In this document: one piece after another, positions 39,163 through 48,665 of the stretch
How the letters are laid out: each line of letters opens with the position of its first letter
How positions within the stretch are numbered: position 1 is the first letter of the stretch
Source: Methylomonas montana
Lineage (GTDB): Bacteria; Pseudomonadota; Gammaproteobacteria; Methylococcales; Methylomonadaceae
Assembly: GCF_030490285.1 (NCBI RefSeq)
Contig: NZ_CP129884.1
Span: 3,286,001 to 3,350,000, forward strand
Reading direction: 5' to 3'
Length of the DNA stretch: 64,000 bases
Position numbers and translations under genes: made by a program
Notes under the pieces: generated by a model
Told to the model about the DNA's origin: nothing
Databases searched by the model: none
The model's input: only the letters and a program-made list of their open reading frames with translations

Positions 39163-39888
39163 ATGCATCTTTACCTTGACTTTAATGCCTCCTATCTTGC
39201 TGCATTTGCAATGGGTTTATTCAGCAGCCTGCATTGCATCGGCATGTGCGGCTCCATTATCGGCACACTGACCTACAGCTTAAAACCCGAGATCCGCAAC
39301 GATAAACGTCGTTTGTTCGGCATCGTGCTCAATTACAACATGGGCCGAATTTTTAGCTATGCGCTGGCCGGCGCCGTCGCTGGCATACTAGAAGCTTTTT
39401 TAAGCCTGCCCTTTACCCAAGGTCAAGCCCACCGACTTTTACAACTCGTCTCGGCGGTGATCATGGCCGGCGCCGGCCTTTATCTTGCTGGCTGGTTCCC
39501 ACGCTTCGCCTATATCGAAAAAATGGGCGCGCGTTTCTGGAAATTGATCGAACCCTTCGGCCGCAGACTAATTCCGGTACAAAACCGCACTCAAGCCATA
39601 TTGTTCGGCATGGTCTGGGGCTGGTTGCCCTGCGGCCTGATTTATACCGCGCTGGCACTGGCGGCAACCACCGGCAGCATCGTCCATAGTTCGCTCACCA
39701 TGCTAGCTTTCGGCCTGGGTACTTTACCTGCCGTGATGGGAGTCGGTATAATGACCTCATTGTTAACGAGGCTTTCCAAAGCTCGGCGTTTCAAACATGC
39801 CGTTGGCGCCTTGTTTATCATCTTCGCATTACTGGCAGCCTTTCCTTGGCTAAACCCGATGCGTGTTGAACATATCATGACGTTTTGA
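39163..39888 (+). CDS. DsbD_2-type membrane protein (TauE/SafE-like annotation)
   Basis: A 241-residue inner-membrane protein with about six helices. Helix one contains LHCIGMCG and helix four contains LPCGLIY, a cysteine placement like the CcdA/DsbD transmembrane domain, which passes reducing equivalents across the membrane. Relatives are often named sulfite exporter TauE/SafE or are found near ccoGHIS cytochrome oxidase assembly genes. A GTG at 39091 would add 24 residues, but ATG at 39163 gives the usual N-terminus. It is in a row with the REC-GGDEF gene upstream and the sigma-54 activator gene 11 bases downstream. Role in thiol or copper handling is inferred. Confidence 0.75.
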   Translation: MHLYLDFNASYLAAFAMGLFSSLHCIGMCGSIIGTLTYSLKPEIRNDKRRLFGIVLNYNMGRIFSYALAGAVAGILEAFLSLPFTQGQAHRLLQLVSAVIMAGAGLYLAGWFPRFAYIEKMGARFWKLIEPFGRRLIPVQNRTQAILFGMVWGWLPCGLIYTALALAATTGSIVHSSLTMLAFGLGTLPAVMGVGIMTSLLTRLSKARRFKHAVGALFIIFALLAAFPWLNPMRVEHIMTF

Positions 39889-39899
39889 GAGGTTTTACA

Positions 39900-40853
39900 G
39901 TGGCTAATTTCGATCCGATTATTGGACAATCTCCCGCAATCGAAGCATTGATTCGTAGCGCTCGCATCGTCGCGGCGACCGATGTCACCGTGCTAATTAA
40001 GGGCGAAACCGGTACGGGAAAAGAAGTGCTGGCAACGGCCATCCAAAAAGATAGCCCGCGCGCCAACAAACCTTTTATCACGCTAAACTGTGCCGCCCTT
40101 CCGGAAGGTTTAGTTGAGTCTGAAATATTCGGCCACAAAAAAGGCGCGTTTACCGGTGCGATATCCGACAAACAAGGCCTATTTCAAGCCGCCGACGGCG
40201 GTACTTTGTTCCTCGACGAGATCAATTCCTTACCGCCGGGGATTCAGTCAAAACTGTTGCGCTTTCTTGAATCGGGCGAATGTCTACCGGTGGGCGGCAC
40301 CAAACCCTATATGGTCAATGTGCGCGTGATTGCCGCCTCTAACGCCGATTTAAACAAACTGATAGAGAACGGCGAGTTTCGCCAGGATTTGTATTTCCGC
40401 TTGAATGTCGTGCCGCTGGAATTACCGGCATTGCATCAACGCACCGAAGACATCGAAGAACTGGCCAAACATTTCTTTGCGCATTTCTCGGCCACTCATT
40501 CATTGGAACCACCTACTTTCAGCAGACAGACCTTAAAAACCCTGCGCGGTTACAAATGGCCTGGCAACATTCGTGAATTGCGTAATCTCTGCGAACGGCT
40601 CAGTATTCTGTTGTCTGGAAAAGTCATCGAACCAGAAAACCTGCCGCACGAATTCAATCGCTGCACGACCAAGGCAAACTCCGACTTCACCTTGCCAGAA
40701 TTAGGATTGCACTTAGATGCCCTCGAAGCGGACATGATCCTGCAAGCCTTAAACAGAACCAAGGGTAACCGCAGCAAATCGGCGCGACTATTAGGTATAT
40801 CCCGGGACACCTTGCTGTACCGCATTCAAAAGCACGGACTGGCAACCCATTAA
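39900..40853 (+). CDS. sigma-54-dependent transcription activator without receiver domain
   Basis: A 317-residue enhancer-binding protein. The AAA+ domain starts almost at the N-terminus: KGETGTGKEVLATAI (Walker A), GAFTGA (sigma-54 contact), GTLFLDEIN (Walker B) and the arginine fingers in LYFRLNV. A Fis-type helix-turn-helix ends the protein (GNRSKSARLLGISRDTLLYRI). No regulatory input domain is present, as in PspF, so a separate partner protein or the level of expression must control it. GTG at 39900 has AGAGG upstream. It closes the four-gene set with the hybrid kinase. Its target promoters are not evident in the window. Confidence 0.92.
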   Translation: MANFDPIIGQSPAIEALIRSARIVAATDVTVLIKGETGTGKEVLATAIQKDSPRANKPFITLNCAALPEGLVESEIFGHKKGAFTGAISDKQGLFQAADGGTLFLDEINSLPPGIQSKLLRFLESGECLPVGGTKPYMVNVRVIAASNADLNKLIENGEFRQDLYFRLNVVPLELPALHQRTEDIEELAKHFFAHFSATHSLEPPTFSRQTLKTLRGYKWPGNIRELRNLCERLSILLSGKVIEPENLPHEFNRCTTKANSDFTLPELGLHLDALEADMILQALNRTKGNRSKSARLLGISRDTLLYRIQKHGLATH

Positions 40854-40872
40854 AATTCTGGTCCTAGCTGTT

Positions 40873-40896
40873 AACCACCAGCTAAAGCCGGTGGTT
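40873..40896. repeat. REP-like palindrome
   Basis: AACCACC-A-GCT pairs with AGC-C-GGTGGTT, leaving one mismatch. The palindrome lies between convergent genes (sigma-54 activator and PP2C) without a T-run. Its sequence resembles the CCACCGGC..GCCGGTGG class of extragenic repeats seen in many bacteria. Confidence 0.5.
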
Positions 40897-40959
40897 GCAA
40901 TAGCCCTTACCAGGAGCGCAAACAAATAATCCTGGCCATTCCCGGCCTTTCTCAACCTG

Positions 40960-41700
40960 CTAACGCTTTCGCACCCATTGCACGGTGACGTTATCGCTTT
41001 TGCCTTGCGCTCTTAACACGGCCATTTTCGCCATCTTTTGCAATTCTGGCTTACCACTGTCCGCTTGCGATAAGCCCAACAACTCCTGCTCTTTCACGAA
41101 CTCCCAGAAACCGTCGCTACATAAAACAAATGTTTCCCCGCTTTTTATCGCCGGGAAACTGACAATATCGACTAGCGGTGGCGTCGATATATTGATGCTG
41201 CGCGTCAGCTTATGTTGATCGGGATGCACCCCCATTTCCCATTCGCTGATTTTGCCTTCGTTAAATAACTGTTGGGGCACCGAATGGTCTTTGGTGCGCC
41301 AGATGACGCGTTTGGCATTGATGCGATAAATACGCGAATCGCCGCAATGCGCTGTGATCACTCGCTCCTCATCCAGATACAAAATGGCACAGGTGGTATG
41401 CGCGTCGCTGGCAGCCGGATCGCCGGCAAACAGTTTACGCATACCGGCGACCGTTTCCGTAATCCAGGCCTGCACCGCAGCCTCTCCCAGCGCTTGTATT
41501 TGCAGCCGATATATATCAGCCAAGGCAATCAATCCCCGACAAAAAAATTGTGAGGCCTTTTCCCCTGATTGGTGTCCGCCCAAACCATCGGCGACGACAA
41601 ATACCGCATAATCGGCACATACCTTGTGCGCCATGCAATCTTGATTGACCTCGCGATTGCCGATCGAGGTTAATTGATAAAACTCAAGTTCCGCCAACAT
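40960..41700 (-). CDS. PP2C-type serine/threonine phosphatase
   Basis: A 246-residue metal-dependent protein phosphatase. The PPM motifs are complete: GNREVNQD near residue 15, VVADGLGGHQSGE near 36, ITAHCGDSRIYRI near 112, VLCSDGFWEFV near 190 and KSDNVTVQWV at the end. It has no membrane helix. It resembles Stp1/PppA phosphatases that reverse Hanks-type kinase action, but no such kinase gene is nearby. It starts four bases after the pdxJ stop and so is the last gene of the long minus-strand series. Its substrate is unknown. Confidence 0.92.
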   Translation of the reverse strand: MLAELEFYQLTSIGNREVNQDCMAHKVCADYAVFVVADGLGGHQSGEKASQFFCRGLIALADIYRLQIQALGEAAVQAWITETVAGMRKLFAGDPAASDAHTTCAILYLDEERVITAHCGDSRIYRINAKRVIWRTKDHSVPQQLFNEGKISEWEMGVHPDQHKLTRSINISTPPLVDIVSFPAIKSGETFVLCSDGFWEFVKEQELLGLSQADSGKPELQKMAKMAVLRAQGKSDNVTVQWVRKR

Positions 41701-41704
41701 GAAA

Positions 41705-42448
41705 TCAACCGTGTAAACGTGCCTCCCGCATCACTCGTTTCATATCCCTAACCGCTCGCTCCAAACCGAAAAACACAGCTTGCGCAATCAAGGAATGGCC
41801 GATATTCAATTCCACGATCTGCTCGATTCGGCAAATCGCCTCGACATTCGCCAAATTCAGCCCATGTCCGGCGTTGACTTGCAACCCCGCCTGATGCGCA
41901 TAGGCGGCCGCCTCGCGGATACGTTGTAATTCCTGCTGTTGCTCGGTTTTGGTGGTCGCATCGGCATAACGGCCTGTATGCAATTCCACCACCGGTGCGC
42001 CGGCGTTGACAGCTGCGTCGATTTGCCGAAAATCAGGATCGATAAACAAAGAGACTTCGACATCGGCCGCCGCTAATTGTTGGCAAGCACTGCGCATTTT
42101 TTCCGCCGCGCCGGCCACATCCAGCCCACCCTCGGTCGTCAACTCTTCACGGCGCTCTGGCACCAAGCAGCATGCCTGCGGCCCCACCTTAACGGCGAGC
42201 GCCAGCATCGGCTCGGTCACCGCCATTTCCAGATTCAAGCGAGTATGCAACATGTCCTTCAGCAAATAAATATCCCTATCCTGAATATGCCGCCTATCCT
42301 CGCGCAAATGTGCGGTAATGCCGTCCGCGCCGGCTTGCTCAGCGACCAGCGCCGCCTGGACCGGTTCGGGGTAACGCGTACCTCTGGCCTGCCGTAAAGT
42401 AGCAATGTGATCAATATTTACGCCTAGCAATATTGGTTGTTTTGTCAT
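41705..42448 (-). CDS. pdxJ: pyridoxine 5'-phosphate synthase
   Basis: Condenses deoxyxylulose 5-phosphate with 3-amino-2-oxopropyl phosphate to pyridoxine 5'-phosphate in the DXP-dependent vitamin B6 route. The 247-residue TIM barrel shows [18 protein letters not shown] at the start. [16 protein letters not shown] follows, then [25 protein letters not shown] and [10 protein letters not shown], all active-site blocks. It follows recO after about 40 bases in the usual rnc-era-recO-pdxJ order. acpS, which often comes next, is replaced here by the PP2C gene. Confidence 0.97.
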   Translation of the reverse strand: MTKQPILLGVNIDHIATLRQARGTRYPEPVQAALVAEQAGADGITAHLREDRRHIQDRDIYLLKDMLHTRLNLEMAVTEPMLALAVKVGPQACCLVPERREELTTEGGLDVAGAAEKMRSACQQLAAADVEVSLFIDPDFRQIDAAVNAGAPVVELHTGRYADATTKTEQQQELQRIREAAAYAHQAGLQVNAGHGLNLANVEAICRIEQIVELNIGHSLIAQAVFFGLERAVRDMKRVMREARLHG

Positions 42449-42491
42449 TTATCTATCAGTCCGATTGCGAAGTTCCATGGATTTTATCCAT

Positions 42492-43193
42492 TTATAGATG
42501 TTTAATAATTTTGGCCAACACATCGCGGCTCTTCAATGGCCTACCCTGCAAATGCCCATCCAGCATCTTTCTCAGCAGCCATTTAGCTTCAAGTAAGCCC
42601 TGACCATCAAGCGGCAACCTTGCCGCCAGCCGTGTTAGCGTCTCACCGCCAATTAGGCCATTGTGATCCACCACCATGCCGAAATCGGCCAAAAAATCGT
42701 AACGCTGCCCAAATTGCACCGGCTTGCCATTGGCCTCGGCATCCAATTGCGCCGCATAACCGGCTTCTTGCAATAAATCTAGCTCAAAATAGCGTAGGGT
42801 TTGTTCGATAGGATTGTCAGCCGACAAGTCGCTCAAGCAACGCTCGTAGCAGACGAATATCTCCGGATGAGGATCGTGTTTATGGACGAATATCTGCACC
42901 AGTTCGTTGATATAAAAGCCGCAATACAACGCCAAGCGTTGCAAGGCATAGCCGTTGACATACTCCGCTTGTGTAAGGACTTTTAATTCGTTCCGGTCGC
43001 TAAAGGACAGCTTCAATGCGCAAAAAGGCAGCAGTAAGCCGGCCATTTTCGACTTTTCTTTGCGCACGCCTTTGGCCAATATCGAGACAATGCCAAAATC
43101 GCGGGTGAATACCTCTAACAGTAAACTGGTTTCCCGATACGGCCTGTGCTGCAAAATAAACGCGGGCTGCAAATAGACGGCAGAACCATTCAT
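42492..43193 (-). CDS. recO: DNA repair protein
   Basis: Mediator of the RecFOR pathway that loads RecA on SSB-coated single strands. The 233-residue protein has the N-terminal OB fold (AFILQHRPYRETSLLLEVFTR, then GVRKEKSK) and a helical C-terminal domain. The zinc cysteines of some RecO proteins are absent, as in enterobacteria. The ATG at 43193 overlaps the era stop as TGATG, so a TTG one codon upstream is not needed. It is translationally coupled in the lepA-to-pdxJ series. Confidence 0.93.
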   Translation of the reverse strand: MNGSAVYLQPAFILQHRPYRETSLLLEVFTRDFGIVSILAKGVRKEKSKMAGLLLPFCALKLSFSDRNELKVLTQAEYVNGYALQRLALYCGFYINELVQIFVHKHDPHPEIFVCYERCLSDLSADNPIEQTLRYFELDLLQEAGYAAQLDAEANGKPVQFGQRYDFLADFGMVVDHNGLIGGETLTRLAARLPLDGQGLLEAKWLLRKMLDGHLQGRPLKSRDVLAKIIKHL

Positions 43194-44083
43194 CAATCGC
43201 CGATATCGATGAATCCCAAACTTTGCAAGGCACGCTCGTTATCCGACCAGCCTTTTTTCACTTTGACCCACAACTGCAAATAGACTTTTTGGCCGATTAG
43301 TTTTTCGATGTCGACGCGCGCTTCGCTGCCCACTTTTTTCAGCATTTCGCCTTGCTTGCCGATCACGATACTTTTTTGGCTATCGCGCTCCACCAGAATC
43401 GCCGCGTAGATTTTACAAAGCTCCGGAAACTCTTCGTAGCGCTCGATCTCCACGGTCAGCGCATACGGCAATTCGTCGCCCAAACGCCGGGTCAATTTTT
43501 CGCGAATGATTTCGGCGACGAAAAAACGCTCCGGCCGATCGGTAATTTGATCTTCCGGGTAAATCGGCTCTGCTTCCGGCAACAAAGCCATGATGTGCTG
43601 TTCCAGCAGCTCAAGATTGGTGCGTTTCAACGCCGAGACCGGCACGATATGTTGGAATGGGTACTTTTGCTGTGCATCGGCGAAAAACTTCAGCACCGCA
43701 TCCTTATCCTTGATCTTGTCGACTTTGTTGACGACCAAAATCACCGGCAGCCCGGCACGCTCGAGTTTCTTGAAAATTTTCTGGTCGTACTCATGCCAAT
43801 ACAAACCATCCAACAGCCAAACCACCACATCGACGCCCAACAGTGTGCTGTCGGCAGTTTTATTCAGATAGCGGTTTAATACCTTTTTTTCGTCCTGATG
43901 CATGCCCGGCGTATCCATGAAGATAGCCTGACCTGCTTCGGTGGTCTTGATACCCAGAATCCGGTGCCGGGTAGTTTGCGGTTTTCTGGAGGTGATGCTG
44001 AGTTTTTGACCCAACAAGTGATTCATCAACGTCGATTTGCCGACATTGGGCCTACCGATTAAAGCAACATATCCGCAGTTCAT
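43193..44083 (-). CDS. era: GTPase Era
   Basis: A GTP-dependent maturation factor of the 30S subunit that binds the 3' end of 16S rRNA. The 296 residues show GRPNVGKSTLMNHLLG (G1), TTRHRI (G2), DTPGMH (G3) and NKVDK (G4). A C-terminal KH domain follows with VIGKQGEMLKKVGSEAR near residue 235. It overlaps rnc by ATGA and recO by one base. Its place between RNase III and RecO genes is conserved and links it to rRNA processing. Confidence 0.97.
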   Translation of the reverse strand: MNCGYVALIGRPNVGKSTLMNHLLGQKLSITSRKPQTTRHRILGIKTTEAGQAIFMDTPGMHQDEKKVLNRYLNKTADSTLLGVDVVVWLLDGLYWHEYDQKIFKKLERAGLPVILVVNKVDKIKDKDAVLKFFADAQQKYPFQHIVPVSALKRTNLELLEQHIMALLPEAEPIYPEDQITDRPERFFVAEIIREKLTRRLGDELPYALTVEIERYEEFPELCKIYAAILVERDSQKSIVIGKQGEMLKKVGSEARVDIEKLIGQKVYLQLWVKVKKGWSDNERALQSLGFIDIGD

Positions 44084-44763
44084 TTATCCCTGGTTTGTAA
44101 AAGATTTAACATATTTTCCGCGGCGGCCTGTTCGGCTTTTTTTCGGGAAATGCCAATACCATTGCAGGTATTCTGAGTAACCGCGACGCTGCATTTCACT
44201 TCGAAAGTCTGAGCATGATCGGCACCGGACATGCTGACCAGTTCATATACCGGCAATGGTTTGCGGCTGGCCTGCATCAACTCCTGTAAGCGCGTTTTCG
44301 GATCCTTATTCCAATCGTCAACCTTTAGCGCAGCTAGCTTGTCGCTAAACAATTGCAATATCCATTGCCGACAAACCTCGACTCCCTGGTCTTTCAGCAA
44401 CGCACCCATGATGGCTTCCAACGCATCCGACAGAATCGAATCGCGTCGAAAACCGCCGCTTTTCAGTTCGCCGGAGCCCAATATCAGATAATCGCCGATA
44501 TTGTGCTGTCTGGCCAATTCCGCCAGCGAATTTTGATTGACCAAGCTGGCCCGCAAGCGACTTAAAGCCCCCTCGCCCGCTTCGGGAAACGATTCATACA
44601 ACTTCTGGGCAATCACGAAACCCAATACGGAGTCGCCCAGATATTCCAGGCGCTCATTGTTTCTGGCACCCACGCTGCGATGTGTCAAGGCCATTGAAAA
44701 CAAATTGGGATCGCTAAACGTCAAACCCAGCTTTCCGGCAAGAATTTCAGGCTTTTTAATCAC
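44080..44763 (-). CDS. rnc: ribonuclease III
   Basis: Double-strand-specific RNase that processes rRNA precursors and structured mRNAs. The 227-residue protein shows the signature NERLEYLGDSVLGFVIA near residue 35 and DALEAIMGALL near 112 with the catalytic acids. A double-stranded RNA-binding domain follows (about 155-222; DPKTRLQELMQ, ISRKKAEQAAAENML). The start codon is GTG, overlapping the stop of the DUF4845 gene as GTGA. Many rnc mRNAs are cut by their own product. I looked for a leader stem, but the gene is internal in the operon. Confidence 0.96.
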   Translation of the reverse strand: MIKKPEILAGKLGLTFSDPNLFSMALTHRSVGARNNERLEYLGDSVLGFVIAQKLYESFPEAGEGALSRLRASLVNQNSLAELARQHNIGDYLILGSGELKSGGFRRDSILSDALEAIMGALLKDQGVEVCRQWILQLFSDKLAALKVDDWNKDPKTRLQELMQASRKPLPVYELVSMSGADHAQTFEVKCSVAVTQNTCNGIGISRKKAEQAAAENMLNLLQTRDK

Positions 44764-45137
44764 TTGTTGCCAGCTTCGAATCCTTCGTGAAACTGTACCA
44801 GCACACTCAAATTGCCGAAAATCGGCTCGATTCGCTCGTAGTCGATATCAACCCGCACGTAGCCCGGTTGGGCCACAATTTTAATATCGTCATTGGTGAC
44901 ATGCTCGACATAGTTCAAATCAAAGCGTTTCTCCAAACTGGTTTTTATTTCCGCCTTGGTTTTAGTCACGATGTCCGTGGTATTTTCCACCGCTTTCAAC
45001 GCGTTGACCACCCGACTATGATTGATATAAATCGGCGCAATTTTTAGTATCAGCAAGGTAAAAAATGCAATTAAGCCCAAAATAAAGGCGATAGACAGAA
45101 ATGTTAAACCGCGTTGTTTTTTTAATGAAGACGGCAT
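44760..45137 (-). CDS. DUF4845 membrane-anchored protein
   Basis: A 125-residue protein with one N-terminal helix (GLTFLSIAFILGLIAFFTLLILKI, split here by its own Phe) in a pseudopilin-like arrangement, and a small periplasmic domain. This family (DUF4845) sits between lepB and rnc in many gammaproteobacteria, as here, and its function is unknown. GGGGGTAGC lies before the ATG. The 122 bases to the lepB stop hold no clear terminator, so it may be read with lepB. Confidence 0.85.
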   Translation of the reverse strand: MPSSLKKQRGLTFLSIAFILGLIAFFTLLILKIAPIYINHSRVVNALKAVENTTDIVTKTKAEIKTSLEKRFDLNYVEHVTNDDIKIVAQPGYVRVDIDYERIEPIFGNLSVLVQFHEGFEAGNK

Positions 45138-45262
45138 GCCGCTACCCCCGAAAATTTAGATTTAAGCCATGGACGATTGGAAAAGATACTGCCAATCCGC
45201 TTGCCTTTACTGCGACAACGGTCGCCAAGCGTTGCCAGTAAAAACATAGGCAACAAAAACGA

Positions 45263-46039
45263 TTAATGCAAAACAGTTCCCAGACGATCGAAAGCGATGC
45301 CTTTATTTTCCCAATCCCAATTCATCCAGATGAAAAAGGCTCTACCGACCAGATTAGCCTCCGGCACGGTACCCCAATAGCGGCTGTCGTTACTGTTATC
45401 TCGGTTATCGCCCATCACGAAATAATGGCCTTGAGGCACCACAAACACATCTTCCACCGAAGACGCGCCGCGACTGATCAGAATCGAATGCTCAACACCC
45501 TGCAAGTCTTCTTCCAGGCGCTCGGCGCCGCTCATACTGCTACCTTGTCCTACGCCCTGATACCGGCCCAGCGACACTTGCTTGATTGGTGCGCCGTTGA
45601 CATACAGCTTTTTGTCGAAATAAGCGATCCGGTCGCCCGGCAAGCCGATGACCCGCTTGATGTAATCCACTTCGGGCTGTTTCGGAAATCTAAACACCAC
45701 GATGTCACCGCGCTTGGGTTCGCCCATCTCGATGATCTTGTTGTTCAATACCGGCAAACGCACACCATAGCTGAATTTATTCACCAAAATAAAATCGCCG
45801 ACCAACAATGTCGGCATCATCGATCCCGATGGAATCCGGAACGGCTCGACCAGAAACGAACGCAGCAATAATACGATCAATACCACCGGGAAAAACGAGC
45901 GGGCGTATTCGACCAGTAGCGGTTCTTTCTCGGTCGGATAAGGCAGGTTAGCCCGTTTCAGGTACAAGCAATACCCACCCCAAACGACGCCGGTTGCAAA
46001 ACTGGCTACCACCAGAAAAAATGAAAAATCGTAATCCAT
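45263..46039 (-). CDS. lepB: signal peptidase I
   Basis: Removes signal peptides from Sec- and Tat-exported proteins. The 258-residue membrane protease has two N-terminal helices. The nucleophile is in PSGSMMPTLLVGD (Ser in SGSM) near residue 75. The general-base lysine is in the VVFRFPKQPEVDYIKRV region, and GDNRDNSNDSRYWG is near 215. The arrangement lepA-lepB-DUF4845-rnc is standard. It begins 18 bases after lepA ends, so it belongs to the same transcript. Confidence 0.97.
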   Translation of the reverse strand: MDYDFSFFLVVASFATGVVWGGYCLYLKRANLPYPTEKEPLLVEYARSFFPVVLIVLLLRSFLVEPFRIPSGSMMPTLLVGDFILVNKFSYGVRLPVLNNKIIEMGEPKRGDIVVFRFPKQPEVDYIKRVIGLPGDRIAYFDKKLYVNGAPIKQVSLGRYQGVGQGSSMSGAERLEEDLQGVEHSILISRGASSVEDVFVVPQGHYFVMGDNRDNSNDSRYWGTVPEANLVGRAFFIWMNWDWENKGIAFDRLGTVLH

Positions 46040-46057
46040 AAGTTAATTCTATCGTCG

Positions 46058-47857
46058 CTATTCTTTATTGACCTGCAACACCGCCAGGAACGCTTCCTGC
46101 GGAATCTCGATACTACCCACCTGCTTCATCCGCTTCTTACCGGCTTTCTGTTTTTCCAGCAGCTTTTTCTTACGGGTAATGTCGCCACCATAACACTTGG
46201 CTGTGACATTTTTGCGCATGGCTTTTACGGTAGAGCGCGCGATGACCTTGGCACCGATGGCCGCCTGAATCGCCACTTCGTACATCTGCCGCGGAATCAA
46301 ATCTTTCATCTTTTCGACCAAATCGCGGCCGCGATTTTGGCTCAAATCCCGATGGACGATGATAGACAACGCGTCGACCTTGTCGCCGTTAATCAGCACA
46401 TCCAATTTCACCAGCGGCGCCGGCTCAAAGCGCTGGAACTCATAGTCGAAAGAGGCATAACCGCGGCTGACCGACTTCAGCCGGTCGAAGAAATCCAACA
46501 CCACTTCGCTCATCGGCAATTCGTAGCTAAGTGAAACTTGGCTGCCGGCGTATTGCATGTTTTTCTGGATGCCGCGTTTTTCGATACACAGATTGATGAC
46601 GTTGCCCAGATAGGCTTGCGGCACCAGGATATTCGCCAAAATGATCGGCTCGCGAATCTCGACAATAGTACCGACATCCGGCAACTTGGCCGGATTATCG
46701 ACCATCACGATTTCGCCGCCATGGGTTTCGACTTCGTAAATGACGGTCGGCGCGGTGGTAATCAGATCGATGTTGTATTCGCGCTCCAACCGCTCCTGGA
46801 CGATTTCCATATGCAGCATACCCAGGAAGCCGCAACGAAACCCAAAGCCTAAGGCTTGCGAGGTTTCCGGCTCATAATTCAATGCCGAATCGTTCAGGCG
46901 CAACTTGTCCAGCGCTTCGCGCATCGCGCCGAAATCGTCGGAACTGACCGGATACAGACCGGCAAACACCCGCGGCTGGACTTTTTCAAAACCCGGCAAC
47001 GCTTCGGTGGCGGGATTGTCGGTGGCGGTAATGGTATCGCCCACCGGCGCGCCGAAAATATCCTTGATCCCGGCGACGATGAAGCCGACTTCACCGGTAT
47101 GTAATTGCTGCTTCTCCAGCTGTTTTGGCGTGTAGACACCCAGTTTCTCGACCAGAAACGATTTGCCAGTCGACATCACGGTAATTTTTTGCTTCTTGCG
47201 CAGACTGCCGTTGACGATACGCACCAAGGACACCACGCCCAGATAATTGTCGAACCAGGAATCGATAATCAAGGCCTGTAACGGCGCGTTTTCGTCGCCG
47301 GCCGGCGGCGGAATCTTTTGAATCAATTGATCGAGTACCGCTTCGACGCCAATACCGGTCTTGGCGCTGATTTTCAGCGCTTCGTCAGCCGGAATGCCGA
47401 TCACATTCTCGATTTCTTCCATCACCCGCTCCGGCTCGGCGGACGGCAGATCGATCTTGTTCAGTACCGGCACCACTTCCAAACCTTGCTCGATCGCGGT
47501 GTAGCAGTTGGCCACGCTTTGCGCTTCCACGCCTTGCGCGGCATCGACCACCAGCAAGGCACCTTCGCAGGCCGCCAAGGAACGCGACACTTCGTAGGAA
47601 AAATCCACGTGGCCCGGGGTGTCGATAAAATTCAGTTGATAAGTGACGCCGTCGCTGGCTTTGTAATCCAGGGTAACGCTTTGTGCCTTGATGGTGATGC
47701 CGCGTTCCCGCTCCAGATCCATGGAATCGAGTACTTGCGCTTCCATCTCCCGGTCGCTCAGTCCGCCGCAAATTTGAATAAATCGGTCTGCCAATGTCGA
47801 TTTCCCATGATCGATATGGGCAATGATGGAGAAATTTCTGATATTTTTTTGATCCAC
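46058..47857 (-). CDS. lepA: elongation factor 4 (back-translocase)
   Basis: A ribosome-binding GTPase of EF-G type, thought to aid initiation, 30S maturation or stalled elongation under stress. The 599 residues show [14 protein letters not shown] (G1), the RGITIKAQ switch, [12 protein letters not shown] (G3) and NKIDLP (G4). The LepA-specific C-terminal domain follows, ending in a basic tail ([16 protein letters not shown]). The start is GTG. About 70 bases separate it from zipA upstream, and lepB follows closely. Confidence 0.97.
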   Translation of the reverse strand: MDQKNIRNFSIIAHIDHGKSTLADRFIQICGGLSDREMEAQVLDSMDLERERGITIKAQSVTLDYKASDGVTYQLNFIDTPGHVDFSYEVSRSLAACEGALLVVDAAQGVEAQSVANCYTAIEQGLEVVPVLNKIDLPSAEPERVMEEIENVIGIPADEALKISAKTGIGVEAVLDQLIQKIPPPAGDENAPLQALIIDSWFDNYLGVVSLVRIVNGSLRKKQKITVMSTGKSFLVEKLGVYTPKQLEKQQLHTGEVGFIVAGIKDIFGAPVGDTITATDNPATEALPGFEKVQPRVFAGLYPVSSDDFGAMREALDKLRLNDSALNYEPETSQALGFGFRCGFLGMLHMEIVQERLEREYNIDLITTAPTVIYEVETHGGEIVMVDNPAKLPDVGTIVEIREPIILANILVPQAYLGNVINLCIEKRGIQKNMQYAGSQVSLSYELPMSEVVLDFFDRLKSVSRGYASFDYEFQRFEPAPLVKLDVLINGDKVDALSIIVHRDLSQNRGRDLVEKMKDLIPRQMYEVAIQAAIGAKVIARSTVKAMRKNVTAKCYGGDITRKKKLLEKQKAGKKRMKQVGSIEIPQEAFLAVLQVNKE

Positions 47858-47927
47858 TTAGCTTCTAGTTAATTCGTTAGGTTTACAGAATAAATGCGGC
47901 GACCCCCTGTCCCCGCGATGCACTGTT

Positions 47928-48665
47928 TTAGGCGGCTTTGGCCAGTATTTGCCGAAATTGGGCGACGGTTTCCGCGGTCAATGGTTGACGCTGATTGTCC
48001 CAGACCACGCCATCCAATTCCTCGGCCAAGATGTCGATGGTTTCCATGAAGTCGTCGAACACCGTCAGGGGTTCGTCGACTTCGCGCGGCTGCATGAAAA
48101 ATACGATGCCGGGGCAATAAAAATCGTCAAGTCCGGTGTCGGGAAAAGTACCGGGATCAACCATGCTGGCGACAGCAAAATCGACCATGCGATTGGCATC
48201 CACGCGCTCGAATACCCTAACGCTACCGTATCTAAGTCCAACGCGTTCAAAGGCCTCGAATAAATCCTCGCCGTTAAAACCTTGATCCGCCCGAGCAACA
48301 ATGCTGAATTCGATCAAAGCCGGCAATTCCAAACGCTTTGAGTTAGACAAGGTTGCGGCTTGTTTTTTCTCCGATTCGCGACGCGAAACGTCTGCGGGAG
48401 ATTTCGGGCTGGGCTTGATGGCTCTATCGTCTAACAGAGCATCTCCATCAACCAGCTCGGAGCCCAGGGCAAACACATCCATCTCGTCTTCGTCTTCTTC
48501 GACGGAAAACTCGTCAACCATGCGGTCTTCATAAGAGTCTTCATCGTAATAATCGTCGGGCACGCGTCTCTCCCGCAACGACTTGATGAAATGCCACAAC
48601 ACCATGCCGATCATTACCAGCACGCCGATCAAAATAATCACGACTCTTAATAGTTCTTTATCCAT
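47928..48665 (-). CDS. zipA: cell division protein ZipA
   Basis: Tethers FtsZ to the inner membrane. The 245-residue protein has one N-terminal helix (LLRVVIILIGVLVMIGMVLW) with a short N-out end. A charged, acidic linker (about 30-105, rich in Asp/Glu) follows, then a C-terminal FtsZ-binding domain with LIEFSIVARADQGFNGEDL, YCPGIVFFMQP and LAEELDGVVWDNQRQPL. Its ATG shares one base with the smc stop (TAATG), so expression is coupled to smc. ligA, often next in other species, is absent. Confidence 0.93.
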   Translation of the reverse strand: MDKELLRVVIILIGVLVMIGMVLWHFIKSLRERRVPDDYYDEDSYEDRMVDEFSVEEDEDEMDVFALGSELVDGDALLDDRAIKPSPKSPADVSRRESEKKQAATLSNSKRLELPALIEFSIVARADQGFNGEDLFEAFERVGLRYGSVRVFERVDANRMVDFAVASMVDPGTFPDTGLDDFYCPGIVFFMQPREVDEPLTVFDDFMETIDILAEELDGVVWDNQRQPLTAETVAQFRQILAKAA

